Assembly (NCBI GenBank): GCA_034665305.1
Contig: JAXDFZ010000008.1
Span: 1-64,000 of the forward strand
From: DASXRU01 sp034665305
GTDB taxonomy: Bacteria > Acidobacteriota > Blastocatellia > Pyrinomonadales > Pyrinomonadaceae
DNA: 64,000 bases
Direction: 5' to 3'
Positions within the stretch are counted from its first letter, which is position 1. Each line of letters opens with the position of its first letter. Positions 25,583-35,176 of this stretch are shown here, in pieces. Position numbers and translations under genes: made by a program. The notes under the pieces are model-generated. The model had not been told where the DNA came from, did no database searches, and saw only the letters and a program-made list of their open reading frames with translations.

Positions 25583-26922
25583 AAAAGTTCCTGGCGGTCA
25601 TTAAGCGCGAGTATGTGCAGCGAGTGCGCTCAAGGATGTTCATCGTCGTGACGGTGCTGGGTCCCTTGATGCTGGCCTTGTTCACAGTCCTGCCGGCGCT
25701 GATCGCGGGGATCGAAGCTGGCGGACCGACGCGAGTTGCGGTGATCGATGAGAGTGGGCAAATGTTTGACAGGTTTCAGCAAGCGCTGAATCAAAAGGAA
25801 GAGATTTCGGATGAATCAGTTGCCAAAAACTCTGCCGCTGAAACCGTGAACGCAAACCAACGCGACCGGGTGACATCTACCGGCAAAATCCTCAAAGGGA
25901 ATTTCAAGGTGGAGCGCGCGTCCCTGGAAGGTCGCTCTCTCGATGATGCCAAACGCGAATTGAGTGATCGCATCCGCAAAGGTCAATTGGACATTTACAT
26001 AGTCCTGCCGCGAGATATTTTGGAGCGAGGCACGGCGGAGTTTTACGGACGTAACACTGGCGATGTCTTCACCAAAGGCCGGCTGACCGACAGGCTCACA
26101 ACGGCGGTACGCGATCAACGATTGGCGCAAAAGAATATCGCACCGGAGTTGGTCCGCGAAATAAATCGTCCCGTTACCTTAACTGCCCGAAACAGCGACA
26201 GCGGCGACGAAAAGGATTCAGGTGCCGGCTTCTATTTCGTCCTCGGGATGGGCTTCGTCATCTATCTGACAATATTGCTTTATGGACAAGTGATCCTTGG
26301 GGCAGTGATCGAGGAGAAGGAAACCCGAATTGCAGAAATACTCTTCTCTTCGATTCGCAGCTTCCCTTTGATGATGGGAAAGCTCCTGGGCGTCTCCATG
26401 GTTGCACTGACACAGCTTACAATCTGGGGGCTGAGTTTTATCGCCCTGGCATCGTTCGGGCCACAGGTGCTTTCAGCCAAAGCAGTTTCTCTGCCTGATA
26501 TGCCTCCGGTGTTTGGGCTCTATTTCGCCCTCTTCTTCTTACTTGGTTACTTCATCTATTCGACCATCTACGCTCTGGTTGGTTCGATGGTGACGACCTC
26601 TCAGGAGGGCGGCCAGATGGCCATGCCCGTTGTGCTGTTGCTGGTTGTTGGTTTCTATCTGGCTTTCCCGGTGATTCGCAGTCCTAATTCCTCGTTTGCC
26701 TTCTGGGTTTCCATGGTTCCGTTTTTTTCGCCCATCACAATGCTGGTCCGCATCGTTACAGAGCCGCCGCCCGTTTGGCAGATAATACTTTCGCTGGGGA
26801 TTGGTTTCGCAACCGTGACTCTGCTCATCTGGCTGGCTTCGCGAATCTATCGGGTTGGCATGTTGATGTACGGCAAGCGCGCTACGATTCCGGAAGTCAT
26901 TCGCTGGCTCCGGCAATCCTAA
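25579..26922 (+). CDS. ABC-2 type permease (NatB-like)
   Basis: The membrane partner of the preceding ATPase, 447 residues. One TM at 20-45 (MFIVVTVLGPLMLALFTVLPALI), a large extracytoplasmic loop of about 170 residues with many charged residues, then five to six TM segments from about 220 to 435, including the EEKETRIAEILFSSI motif characteristic of ABC-2 permeases. The start codon overlaps the ATPase stop codon. With NatA/NatB as models it exports an ion or small molecule; the actual substrate is unknown. Confidence 0.9.
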   Translation: MKKFLAVIKREYVQRVRSRMFIVVTVLGPLMLALFTVLPALIAGIEAGGPTRVAVIDESGQMFDRFQQALNQKEEISDESVAKNSAAETVNANQRDRVTSTGKILKGNFKVERASLEGRSLDDAKRELSDRIRKGQLDIYIVLPRDILERGTAEFYGRNTGDVFTKGRLTDRLTTAVRDQRLAQKNIAPELVREINRPVTLTARNSDSGDEKDSGAGFYFVLGMGFVIYLTILLYGQVILGAVIEEKETRIAEILFSSIRSFPLMMGKLLGVSMVALTQLTIWGLSFIALASFGPQVLSAKAVSLPDMPPVFGLYFALFFLLGYFIYSTIYALVGSMVTTSQEGGQMAMPVVLLLVVGFYLAFPVIRSPNSSFAFWVSMVPFFSPITMLVRIVTEPPPVWQIILSLGIGFATVTLLIWLASRIYRVGMLMYGKRATIPEVIRWLRQS

Positions 26923-26949
26923 TCCGCCACTTCTGAATACCAGTTCGCC

Positions 26950-27516
26950 ATGCCGATCGAAATCGAGAAAAAGTATCGCCTCACGGCAAAGCAACGAGCG
27001 GCCGTGAGGAAACGTTTGAATGAAGTCGGCGTTGCCTCGCGACCTGAAGAATTCGAAGAGAACACTCTCTACCAGGGAGGGATTCTTGATGTTCGAGCAT
27101 GCGTGCTGCGCTTGCGCCGAGTCGCCGGTCGCTCGTCTCTGACTTACAAAGAACGATTCCCCACCACGTCGCTGATCAAACATCAACGCGAAGAGGAGAC
27201 GGAAGTAGCTGACCCGGAAGCCCTCGCCGCAATTCTCAAGGCATTGGGATACTCACCACGTCTGGTTTATGAGAAGCGGCGCACAACCTGGCAGGTTGGT
27301 AAGGCCGAAGTAGTCATCGACCAACTCCCGTTTGGATGGTTCATGGAAATTGAGGCCGGCGTAAAGGAGATTGTTCACGTTGAAAAACTTCTGGCGATAA
27401 AAGATCTTGAAGCCGAGGGCGAAACCTATCCCCGAATGGCGCTGAAGCATGGAAAGCAAAAGGGAAGTATCGTCGAGGCGAGATTCGACGTTGGCAAAAA
27501 GTCGGCACGAAAGTAG
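26950..27516 (+). CDS. CYTH-domain protein (class IV adenylate cyclase/thiamine triphosphatase-like)
   Basis: A 188-residue CYTH fold protein. The family signature ExExK is visible at the start (IEIEKKYRL, residues 3-11), and the barrel's alternating charged strands follow (VLRLRR, SLTYKERF, EEETEVAD, YEKRRTTWQV). CYTH enzymes act on triphosphates with Mg2+ or Mn2+. Members include CyaB adenylate cyclase, thiamine triphosphatase and inorganic triphosphatase, and sequence alone does not decide between them. It ends at a bidirectional terminator shared with groEL. Confidence 0.85.
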   Translation: MPIEIEKKYRLTAKQRAAVRKRLNEVGVASRPEEFEENTLYQGGILDVRACVLRLRRVAGRSSLTYKERFPTTSLIKHQREEETEVADPEALAAILKALGYSPRLVYEKRRTTWQVGKAEVVIDQLPFGWFMEIEAGVKEIVHVEKLLAIKDLEAEGETYPRMALKHGKQKGSIVEARFDVGKKSARK

Positions 27517-27532
27517 TTAGCCCACAAAAAGG

Positions 27533-27570
27533 AAGCGGCTTCGTCCTTTCGAACGAAGCCGCTTTTTCTA
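27533..27570. terminator. bidirectional terminator between the CYTH gene and groEL
   Basis: A perfect 12-bp stem (AAGCGGCTTCGT / ACGAAGCCGCTT, eight-base loop) with TTTTT on the plus-strand exit and, read on the minus strand, CCTTTTTG on the other. It serves the two convergent genes on either side. Confidence 0.88.
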
Positions 27571-27591
27571 TTTCACGGATGGCGAGCAGCC

Positions 27592-29244
<1,653 letters not shown>

Positions 29245-29308
29245 TTCTCTTTCTTCTCCTACTCAGAATTTGATTGTTGAATTCGACCGTGACGTTCGCT
29301 CTTACAAA

Positions 29309-29644
29309 CTACTTGCCACTTTTCTTGCTGCCGCTGGTGGCTGCTCCCGCGCGCTCGATGATTCCCAGAATCTCGTCTTCACGCATTATCAGAAGCTCTT
29401 CACCGTCAAGCTTGATCTCGGAACCGCTGTATTTGCCAAAAAGAACGCGATCACCCTTTTTGACGTCCAAAGGCTGGCGCGTTCCATCTTCTTTATATTT
29501 GCCTTCGCCGGCGGCGACTACTTCGCCCTCCTGCGGCTTTTCCTTTGCGCTATCGGGGATAATGATTCCACCCCGCACTTGTTCTCCCTCTTCGATCCGG
29601 CGCACGATGACGCGGTCATGCAGAGGTGTTATGTTCGTTGCCAT
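29309..29644 (-). CDS. groES: co-chaperonin GroES (Hsp10)
   Basis: A 111-residue co-chaperonin that caps the GroEL ring. It begins ITPLHDRVIVRRIEEGEQVRGGIIIPDSAKEKP (mobile loop around residues 18-33; landmark only) and contains the GDRVLFGKYSG motif near 68-78. It is about 12 residues longer than usual because of a basic C-terminal tail (TSGSKKSGK). Start supported by AAAGGAG upstream. First gene of the groES-groEL unit, behind a strong promoter and CIRCE operator. Confidence 0.97.
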   Translation of the reverse strand: MATNITPLHDRVIVRRIEEGEQVRGGIIIPDSAKEKPQEGEVVAAGEGKYKEDGTRQPLDVKKGDRVLFGKYSGSEIKLDGEELLIMREDEILGIIERAGAATSGSKKSGK

Positions 29645-29714
29645 ACTTACTTCCTGCTCCTTTCGGTTTGCTGCGTAAAATAGCCTTATTGAAATAGAGA
29701 TGATCTCTCAGGTT

Positions 29715-29741
29715 CTAGCACTCTCTAAAGGCGAGTGCCAG
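29715..29741 (-). promoter_or_regulatory. CIRCE operator (HrcA binding site) of groESL
   Basis: An inverted repeat TAGCACTC-N9-GAGTGCCA, close to the consensus TTAGCACTC-N9-GAGTGCTAA. It sits directly downstream of the groESL promoter -10 box. By established knowledge of CIRCE, the HrcA repressor binds here and releases on heat shock. No hrcA gene is present in this window. Confidence 0.88.
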
Positions 29742-29742
29742 A

Positions 29743-29771
29743 AATATAGCGTTCAGAGTGAGGCTTGTCAA
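29743..29771 (-). promoter_or_regulatory. sigma-70-type promoter of groESL
   Basis: On the minus strand, TTGACA (29766-29771) and TATATT (29743-29748) are separated by exactly 17 bases, an almost perfect housekeeping promoter. The start point would fall in or next to the CIRCE element. Confidence 0.85.
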
Positions 29772-29799
29772 CCCGAGGACGGGCCTCTGACATCGATGT

Positions 29800-30078
29800 T
29801 TACTGGCGCGAAATGCGTTTTGCGGGTTTCAGAGGGAGGCGGATAGGTTGATGATAAGAGGCTACCCGTTTTGCCAGAGTATTTCGATGAATGCCGAGCA
29901 TATCGGCAGTCCGGGAAAGATGTTTGTGCTGGCGGTAAAGGGCTTTTTGGATGTAAAGCCGCTCGAACTCGGACAATGCTTCTTCCAACAGAATCTGACC
30001 GTCCAACATTTCGTCAACCAGGTTTTCCAGTCGACTCCGAAGTTGCATTGTTCGTTCGGTGATGCGCTCTTTTTGCAT
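29800..30078 (-). CDS. Fis-type helix-turn-helix protein
   Basis: A 92-residue protein with a C-terminal HTH_8 (Fis) motif at about 46-75, ALYRQHKHLSRTADMLGIHRNTLAKR, matching the DNA-binding end of NtrC-type activators and of Fis. The first 40 residues form one or two amphipathic helices that could dimerise. There is no ATPase domain, so it is a stand-alone DNA-binding protein, probably a nucleoid-associated or local regulator. The start ATG follows the purC stop TAA without a gap, so it is translated by coupling. A purC-fis pairing hints at a growth-linked role (inference). Confidence 0.75.
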   Translation of the reverse strand: MQKERITERTMQLRSRLENLVDEMLDGQILLEEALSEFERLYIQKALYRQHKHLSRTADMLGIHRNTLAKRVASYHQPIRLPLKPAKRISRQ

Positions 30079-30978
30079 TTAGAGATCTGTCCCAACCAGA
30101 AGCCTGTAGGCTTCCAAATATCGCTGAGTGGTTGCCCTTGCGACCTCGGGCGGCAGCGGTGGTGCCGGCGGCTTCTTATCCCAGGTCAGAGTTTCCAGGT
30201 AATCGCGCACAAACTGTTTGTCAAATGAGGGTTGGGATTTACCCGCCTCATACGTATCGGCCGGCCAGAAACGCGATGAGTCCGGTGTTAATACCTCGTC
30301 AATTAACATCACGTTGCCGTCGGAGAGTCTTCCGAATTCAAATTTTGTGTCGGCAATTATGATTCCCTTGCTGCGAGCATAATCTCGCGCTTCGTTATAG
30401 AGAGCTAACGATATCTCACGCAGCCGGTTCGTGACATCTTCTCCGAGGAGATTAGCTACCTCGGCTTCACTGATGTTTTCATCGTGGCCGGTTTCGGCTT
30501 TGGTGGAGGGGGTGAAAATCGGTTGCTCGAGTTCATCAGACTCTCTCAATCCTGCGGGTAACCTGTGACCACAGACTTCACCGGTGCGAACGTAGTCTTT
30601 CCAACCAGAACCCACTAGATAACCGCGCACCACACATTCGACTGGAAATACTTCTGTCCGGTGAACCAACATTGAGCGACCAGCCAAGTTGACGGATTGC
30701 TCGCGCACGACCGCCGGCATTTGGTCTACGTTTGTGGTGAGCAGATGGTTTGGCACGATGTGCGAGAGCTTTCCGAACCAGAATTTCGACAAGGCTGTCA
30801 AAACTTCGCCCTTACGCTCGATCGGGGTTGGTATGACGCAATCAAACGCTGAAATACGGTCAGTGGCGACGATGAGGAGTTCATTTGCGCTTACTTCGTA
30901 GACGTCGCGAACTTTGCCGCGCCGTAGCAGCTTGAGATTACTCAAATCGGTAGAAATCACTGGTGCAGGACAAGTCAT
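30079..30978 (-). CDS. purC: phosphoribosylaminoimidazolesuccinocarboxamide synthase
   Basis: SAICAR synthase, 299 residues from the ATG chosen here. It joins aspartate to CAIR with ATP in purine synthesis. The N-terminal LLRRGKVRDVYEV (about 15-27), ATDRISAFDCVIPTPIERKG, RGYLVGSGWKDY, FTPSTKAE and the late FEFGRLSDGNVMLIDEVLTPDSSRFW segment are all family hallmarks. The frame extends upstream to a TTG at 31047, but ATG at 30976-30978 fits the family N-terminus. No strong ribosome-binding site is seen. It is longer than E. coli PurC (about 237) and matches the longer class. Confidence 0.95.
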   Translation of the reverse strand: MTCPAPVISTDLSNLKLLRRGKVRDVYEVSANELLIVATDRISAFDCVIPTPIERKGEVLTALSKFWFGKLSHIVPNHLLTTNVDQMPAVVREQSVNLAGRSMLVHRTEVFPVECVVRGYLVGSGWKDYVRTGEVCGHRLPAGLRESDELEQPIFTPSTKAETGHDENISEAEVANLLGEDVTNRLREISLALYNEARDYARSKGIIIADTKFEFGRLSDGNVMLIDEVLTPDSSRFWPADTYEAGKSQPSFDKQFVRDYLETLTWDKKPPAPPLPPEVARATTQRYLEAYRLLVGTDL

Positions 30979-31097
30979 TGGGACCAACTTTATTTTGAAT
31001 TGTGTGAAAGCGAGCCGGATTGTGCTCGTCACTTCTCGGCCTGTCAAGATTCACAACAAGATAAAACACGCTTCGCCGGGACGAATTGAGTTTGCTT

Positions 31098-31571
31098 CTA
31101 GACCAGGCGTTCCCGCAGTCGCAAAATCTGAGCAGCGTGATTATGAGCATGCTCCGCGTATATAGTCAGCCAGTCTTCCGCTGTATACGAACCGCTTTCG
31201 GAATGCGTCCCCTCGCGTTTCCAATCTTCTTCTGTCATTGCATCGAGAAGTTGGGCAGTATTGGCGCGAGCGCTGCGAAAGGCGTCAAGCGCCGGACCGA
31301 TGTCGCGATTGTTGTAATTCAGGCGCTCAGCAAATGCTTCCTGATCGTACCCTTGAATCAAGGGATGATCCTCTACCAGTAAACGCTTCAGTCGGATGCC
31401 GCTTACCGTCTCACTGTCGGCTAGATGATGAATGATTTCCCGTGCACTCCATTTATTGGCGATAGGTCGCGTTGCCAGCTCCTGTTCTGGGAATCCTTCC
31501 AAACTCCTCAAAATCTCGTCGTACCCGTCTTTGTACTTCAAGATCAACCGGCTTCTGTCCACGAGTGCCAT
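31098..31571 (-). CDS. DinB-family protein
   Basis: A 157-residue four-helix-bundle protein of the DinB/YfiT superfamily. The pattern of three His expected to bind a metal is visible: HHLADSE near 48-54, and the C-terminal YAEHAHNHAAQI near 140-151. Family members include bacillithiol- or mycothiol-dependent transferases and many of unknown function. ATG at 31569-31571 follows AAAGGAG by nine bases. The in-frame extension upstream to 31727 has no such site and is rejected. Confidence 0.8.
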   Translation of the reverse strand: MALVDRSRLILKYKDGYDEILRSLEGFPEQELATRPIANKWSAREIIHHLADSETVSGIRLKRLLVEDHPLIQGYDQEAFAERLNYNNRDIGPALDAFRSARANTAQLLDAMTEEDWKREGTHSESGSYTAEDWLTIYAEHAHNHAAQILRLRERLV

Positions 31572-31763
31572 TCGAATTGTCTCCTTTCGATTTGTCAGCC
31601 GTGTTTTTGGCCAAGAGTTAATGACTCCGACGGCCCTTTCGAAGTAAACGGTGTCAGAATTCAGATATACAGCAATGGGCGGTGTCCCCCTAAAAATAGA
31701 CGCTGTTTGGTTACGCAAACGACCCAAAGCCAGTTTGTTTGTGGCGATTTATTAACTTAATGC

Positions 31764-31793
31764 TTGAGTTTACAAGTCTTAACCTGATATATT
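31764..31793 (+). promoter_or_regulatory. candidate promoter of the response-regulator/HEAT operon
   Basis: TTGAGT (31764-31769), an 18-base spacer and TATATT (31788-31793) with a TGn extension just before the -10 box. It lies about 75 bases upstream of the response-regulator start. The rest of the 31572-31851 gap shows no gene. Confidence 0.55.
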
Positions 31794-31866
31794 CTACCCC
31801 GCGAACGCGCCTCAACCACGGGCGCACCCCAAAGCCCCCTACTCGCCCTTCGTGGAAAAAGCTGTG

Positions 31867-32652
31867 ATGACCATCACAAATAAAGCGAACCACGATCAAT
31901 CCGGGTCAAACGATGGCGCCACTGCTGCAGCGGCGGCGGTTTCAACTGAAGCGGCAACAAGTATCCTGGTCATTGAAGATGATGACAATATCTGTGCCGC
32001 AATCAGCGAGTATTTCTCCCGGAGCGGCTACAAGGTAAGTACCGCTCAAGACGGGGCCGCTGGGGTACAGTCCGCACTAAACAACCACCCAGATGTTGTA
32101 GTTTTGGACTTGATGTTACCAAAAATGGATGGATTGGCCGTCTGCAAAGAGCTGCGACAGAAGAGTCCGCAAATGCCGATTCTGATGCTAACAGCCAAAG
32201 ATGACGTAGTAGACCGGATTCTCGGTCTCGAAATGGGTGCCGATGATTACATCACCAAGCCATTCAGTCTGCGGGAATTGGAGGCCAGAATTAAATCGGT
32301 CTTACGGCGCTCGCGAACCGTCGTTACTGCCGAGGGTCAGGAAGAGGCTCCAATCCTAAGAGGAAAACTTCGCATCGATCCTACAAGGCGCGAGGTCACG
32401 ATCGGTGAGCGTCAAGTAGATTTAACGCCGAAGGAATTCGACCTGCTCCGCTTATTCGCTTCGAACCCGGGCAGGGTTTTTCCCAGAAAGTACCTACTGC
32501 AGAAGATTTGGGACTACTCTTACGAGGGGTATGATCGGACCATCGATTCACACATCAATCGCCTGCGAGCCAAAGTCGAGGACAATCCCGACAACCCTCA
32601 GATGGTGCTCACCGTTTGGGGAATCGGCTACAAATTCAGCGACGAACATTGA
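31867..32652 (+). CDS. OmpR/PhoB-type response regulator (orphan)
   Basis: A two-component response regulator of 261 residues. A disordered Ala/Thr-rich start (1-31) is followed by the receiver domain (32-145) with acidic pocket EDDD (37-40), phospho-acceptor Asp81 in VVLDLMLP, Thr109 and Lys131 in ITKPF. The winged-helix DNA-binding domain (about 160-258) includes VDLTPKEFDLLRLFA and DRTIDSHINRLRAKVE. An in-frame GTG at 31852 would add five residues. No histidine kinase is encoded nearby, so its partner is elsewhere. It leads a cluster with three HEAT-repeat proteins (108-base gap to the next gene), which suggests it controls or serves them. Confidence 0.92.
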   Translation: MTITNKANHDQSGSNDGATAAAAAVSTEAATSILVIEDDDNICAAISEYFSRSGYKVSTAQDGAAGVQSALNNHPDVVVLDLMLPKMDGLAVCKELRQKSPQMPILMLTAKDDVVDRILGLEMGADDYITKPFSLRELEARIKSVLRRSRTVVTAEGQEEAPILRGKLRIDPTRREVTIGERQVDLTPKEFDLLRLFASNPGRVFPRKYLLQKIWDYSYEGYDRTIDSHINRLRAKVEDNPDNPQMVLTVWGIGYKFSDEH

Positions 32653-32760
32653 GTTCGTCGCCAAACTCCCCGCTCTCACTCCCTAAGTAATACCTTCCAG
32701 CTTGGCAGCTCCGCTTAAACCTAAGCGCAAAGAAACGACGCACGCCTTCCGGGTTACAAC

Positions 32761-35112
32761 ATGAAAGCATTACTACACAACATAATCGCAGGGGGTAAAC
32801 CCTCGCCACGATCACAATCGGGATTTGTGAAGTGGCTAAGGGTTTCGCTTGTTATGGGTGCTTTGGCGCTGATCGTCGGCCTCATGCCCGATATCGCGTC
32901 TCGCGCGCAACGTCCCAAAGAGGGGCCCGCTAATGTTGCGTCGGTTTCTTCACGAACGACTACGACTGGCGCAGTCGTGACGATCGCTGCCGATACGTCG
33001 CTGAACCGGGTTCAAACCTGGCAGGATACCGAAGGCTACCATGTCACGTTGCCGTATAATGGCCAGGGCGAAGTAAAGGGATCAAAGGGCGTCAAAGTTC
33101 GCCAGGTGGGCCGTTCTCTCGAAGTCGTGGTTCAGGTGAAACCCGGCGCAAATGTAACAGTCCAGCCCCAGTCAAACCGCTTAACGCTACAAGTCGACGG
33201 CGGCCTCGATACCAGGGAATCAACGGACAGTGTGCAAGCTGCCAATAGCTCAAACAGTGACAGAGGAAACTCTGCAAATGGAACGGCGTCAACCCCGGCG
33301 AGTGCAAACAGTTCACCTACCAGCGCGAATGAGAGTACGGCAGGCGGAGCTGGCCCTCCCAATCAAACGGAGGCGTCAAGCCCCCCTTCGAGCTCGACGA
33401 CTAATAGCGCAGCACCCCAATCCGCTCCGGCCGGCGAGGGCCAGGCTTTGATTGTCCCCGCGCAGGATGACGCCACTGTCGCCGCACCTTCGGACGCGGC
33501 AGTTTCAACGAACAACCCTGAAGCGCCCGCAGCCGAACCAGCGATTTCGGAGAGTAGCTGGAGTTCTACGATATTCTCCGGCCCTGGAGTGATCGGCATG
33601 GTCGGTTTGGGACTCGTTGGTCTTTTCGTCATTCGACGCCGAAGCGCTTCTTCAGCCGACGATGTAGTAGTTCAGCAAGCTAGTTCGGCGACTGAGGTCG
33701 TCGTGACTCAGGGACAAGCAACGGAAGACGAGAAAGCGATGCCGCCAGTCCAGGGTGAACAGTTGCAAAGTCTGATCAAACCCAATTTGACTCGAGATGT
33801 TACCCCCGGCTCACATGCCTACGCGGGTTCATTGTTCGGCGGCTATCGCGTCGATCAGGAAGTCGGGAAGTTAGTACTGGGTCAACCTCATCGTATGGAT
33901 GTACTAGCATCGCGCGCTTCCGAGGATCGGCGCGCGATGGAAGTCGCTTTGATGAAGTCCCTCAGCTCGGAAGAAACAAACGAGGATGGTAAGCGACGGG
34001 CGCGCCAGGCACTTGAGGAATACGGATTCGTTGCGCGCCAAAGTGCGACGCTGCTTCTGGGCCATGATGTCTGTGAGAGAGCTTCTGCTGCGCGTAGTCT
34101 GGGCGACATCGGTGCCTCGTCATCGTTGCCTTTCCTTTTGGAAGCGCTCTACGATAACGAGCCCATCGTTCGTAACCAGTGTATTACCAGCCTCGGTACC
34201 TTGAAGTTGCCATCCGCAATCGGGGCCCTGCTCGACGTGGCGCGACGGCACCCGTCGATTCCAGATTCGCTCTTGAGTAACGCACTTAGTGCTTGCTCGC
34301 TTGAAAGCTTTGATTTTCTGGATGCGCAACCCGGGCAACCCGCGCTTCTTACCGGCGACAGCCCCTTATTCACTGGGGAAATCACGATGCTGGAGGCAAC
34401 CGGCGTAGTGAATGACTTGCCTGATTTCATCGACGACAATGGCTTCGTCGAGGCGTTGGCCCAGTTGGAAAGCCCAGAGCCCCATGTGCGCACAGCCGCG
34501 GTACGGCAGTTGGCGCAGTTCCCAGTGCAACGTTCAGTTGAAGCACTGGCATCGGTAGCTATTAAGGATCCGGAGGCAGCTGTGCGAGCAGCAGCAGTGT
34601 CGTGTCTCGGCTCCATCGATCATGAATCGGTATTTGCGCCGGTCCTTATCGCCGTCGCTGATGAATCCAGAGAAGTACGCGCCGCCGCCGCTCGTTCGCT
34701 TAACGGCTTAAGTTTCGATCGAGCGGACGCATACGTTCGTGTACTTGAAACCGCAAGCGCCGAGATACTGCGACAGGTTGCGCAGGCATCGGTGAAGGCT
34801 GGGATGGTCGCGCAGGGGATTGACCGACTGGCCAGTAAGGATCGGCGTCAGGCATACGAGGCATTCTCACTGGTTTCGTTGCTGGCGAAGGCCGGTGAAA
34901 CCAAACCGATCTTAGACGCTATTGAACATCACAAGGACAACGATGTCAGGATCTGTGCGGCGCGTGTGTTGGGATTGTCAGGTCAATTGGAATCAGCTCA
35001 GGAACTGAGGCAGTTGGCGGGCCGCGATGATATTCCCGAGCCGGTTCGGGCGTGCATTTTGGAAGTGATTTACAAGATTGATCAGGCGCAGCCGCAGAAG
35101 TCAGCCAAGTGA
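32761..35112 (+). CDS. membrane protein with AMIN-like domain and HEAT repeats (long form)
   Basis: 783 residues. A signal/anchor near 25-45 is followed by a beta-rich AMIN-like domain (about 62-150: VVTIAADTSLNRVQTWQDTE...YHVTLPY) and a Ser/Thr/Ala/Pro-rich linker (150-270). A TM segment at about 275-295 (GPGVIGMVGLGLVGLFVI) ends in RRRS, so the rest is cytoplasmic. The cytoplasmic part holds HEAT repeats in two blocks (about 390-510 and 560-775; e.g. EPHVRTAAVRQLAQF, EAAVRAAAVSCLGSI, SREVRAAAARSLNGL). AMIN domains are periplasmic and often bind cell wall. HEAT repeats are protein-binding scaffolds. It probably links an envelope cue to a cytoplasmic complex (inference). No named family recognised. 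Confidence 0.75.
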   Translation: MKALLHNIIAGGKPSPRSQSGFVKWLRVSLVMGALALIVGLMPDIASRAQRPKEGPANVASVSSRTTTTGAVVTIAADTSLNRVQTWQDTEGYHVTLPYNGQGEVKGSKGVKVRQVGRSLEVVVQVKPGANVTVQPQSNRLTLQVDGGLDTRESTDSVQAANSSNSDRGNSANGTASTPASANSSPTSANESTAGGAGPPNQTEASSPPSSSTTNSAAPQSAPAGEGQALIVPAQDDATVAAPSDAAVSTNNPEAPAAEPAISESSWSSTIFSGPGVIGMVGLGLVGLFVIRRRSASSADDVVVQQASSATEVVVTQGQATEDEKAMPPVQGEQLQSLIKPNLTRDVTPGSHAYAGSLFGGYRVDQEVGKLVLGQPHRMDVLASRASEDRRAMEVALMKSLSSEETNEDGKRRARQALEEYGFVARQSATLLLGHDVCERASAARSLGDIGASSSLPFLLEALYDNEPIVRNQCITSLGTLKLPSAIGALLDVARRHPSIPDSLLSNALSACSLESFDFLDAQPGQPALLTGDSPLFTGEITMLEATGVVNDLPDFIDDNGFVEALAQLESPEPHVRTAAVRQLAQFPVQRSVEALASVAIKDPEAAVRAAAVSCLGSIDHESVFAPVLIAVADESREVRAAAARSLNGLSFDRADAYVRVLETASAEILRQVAQASVKAGMVAQGIDRLASKDRRQAYEAFSLVSLLAKAGETKPILDAIEHHKDNDVRICAARVLGLSGQLESAQELRQLAGRDDIPEPVRACILEVIYKIDQAQPQKSAK

Positions 35113-35176
35113 CAAGCGAGTCGAGTGCGTTGCATAATGCCAGAGTCAAAAGAGCTTTTTCACTTCATTTGCCCCG

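Noticed and set aside
26950..27516. Firm call of adenylate cyclase for the CYTH protein
   Set aside because: The ExExK motif fits several triphosphate-using enzymes, and there is no context to choose cyclase over triphosphatase.
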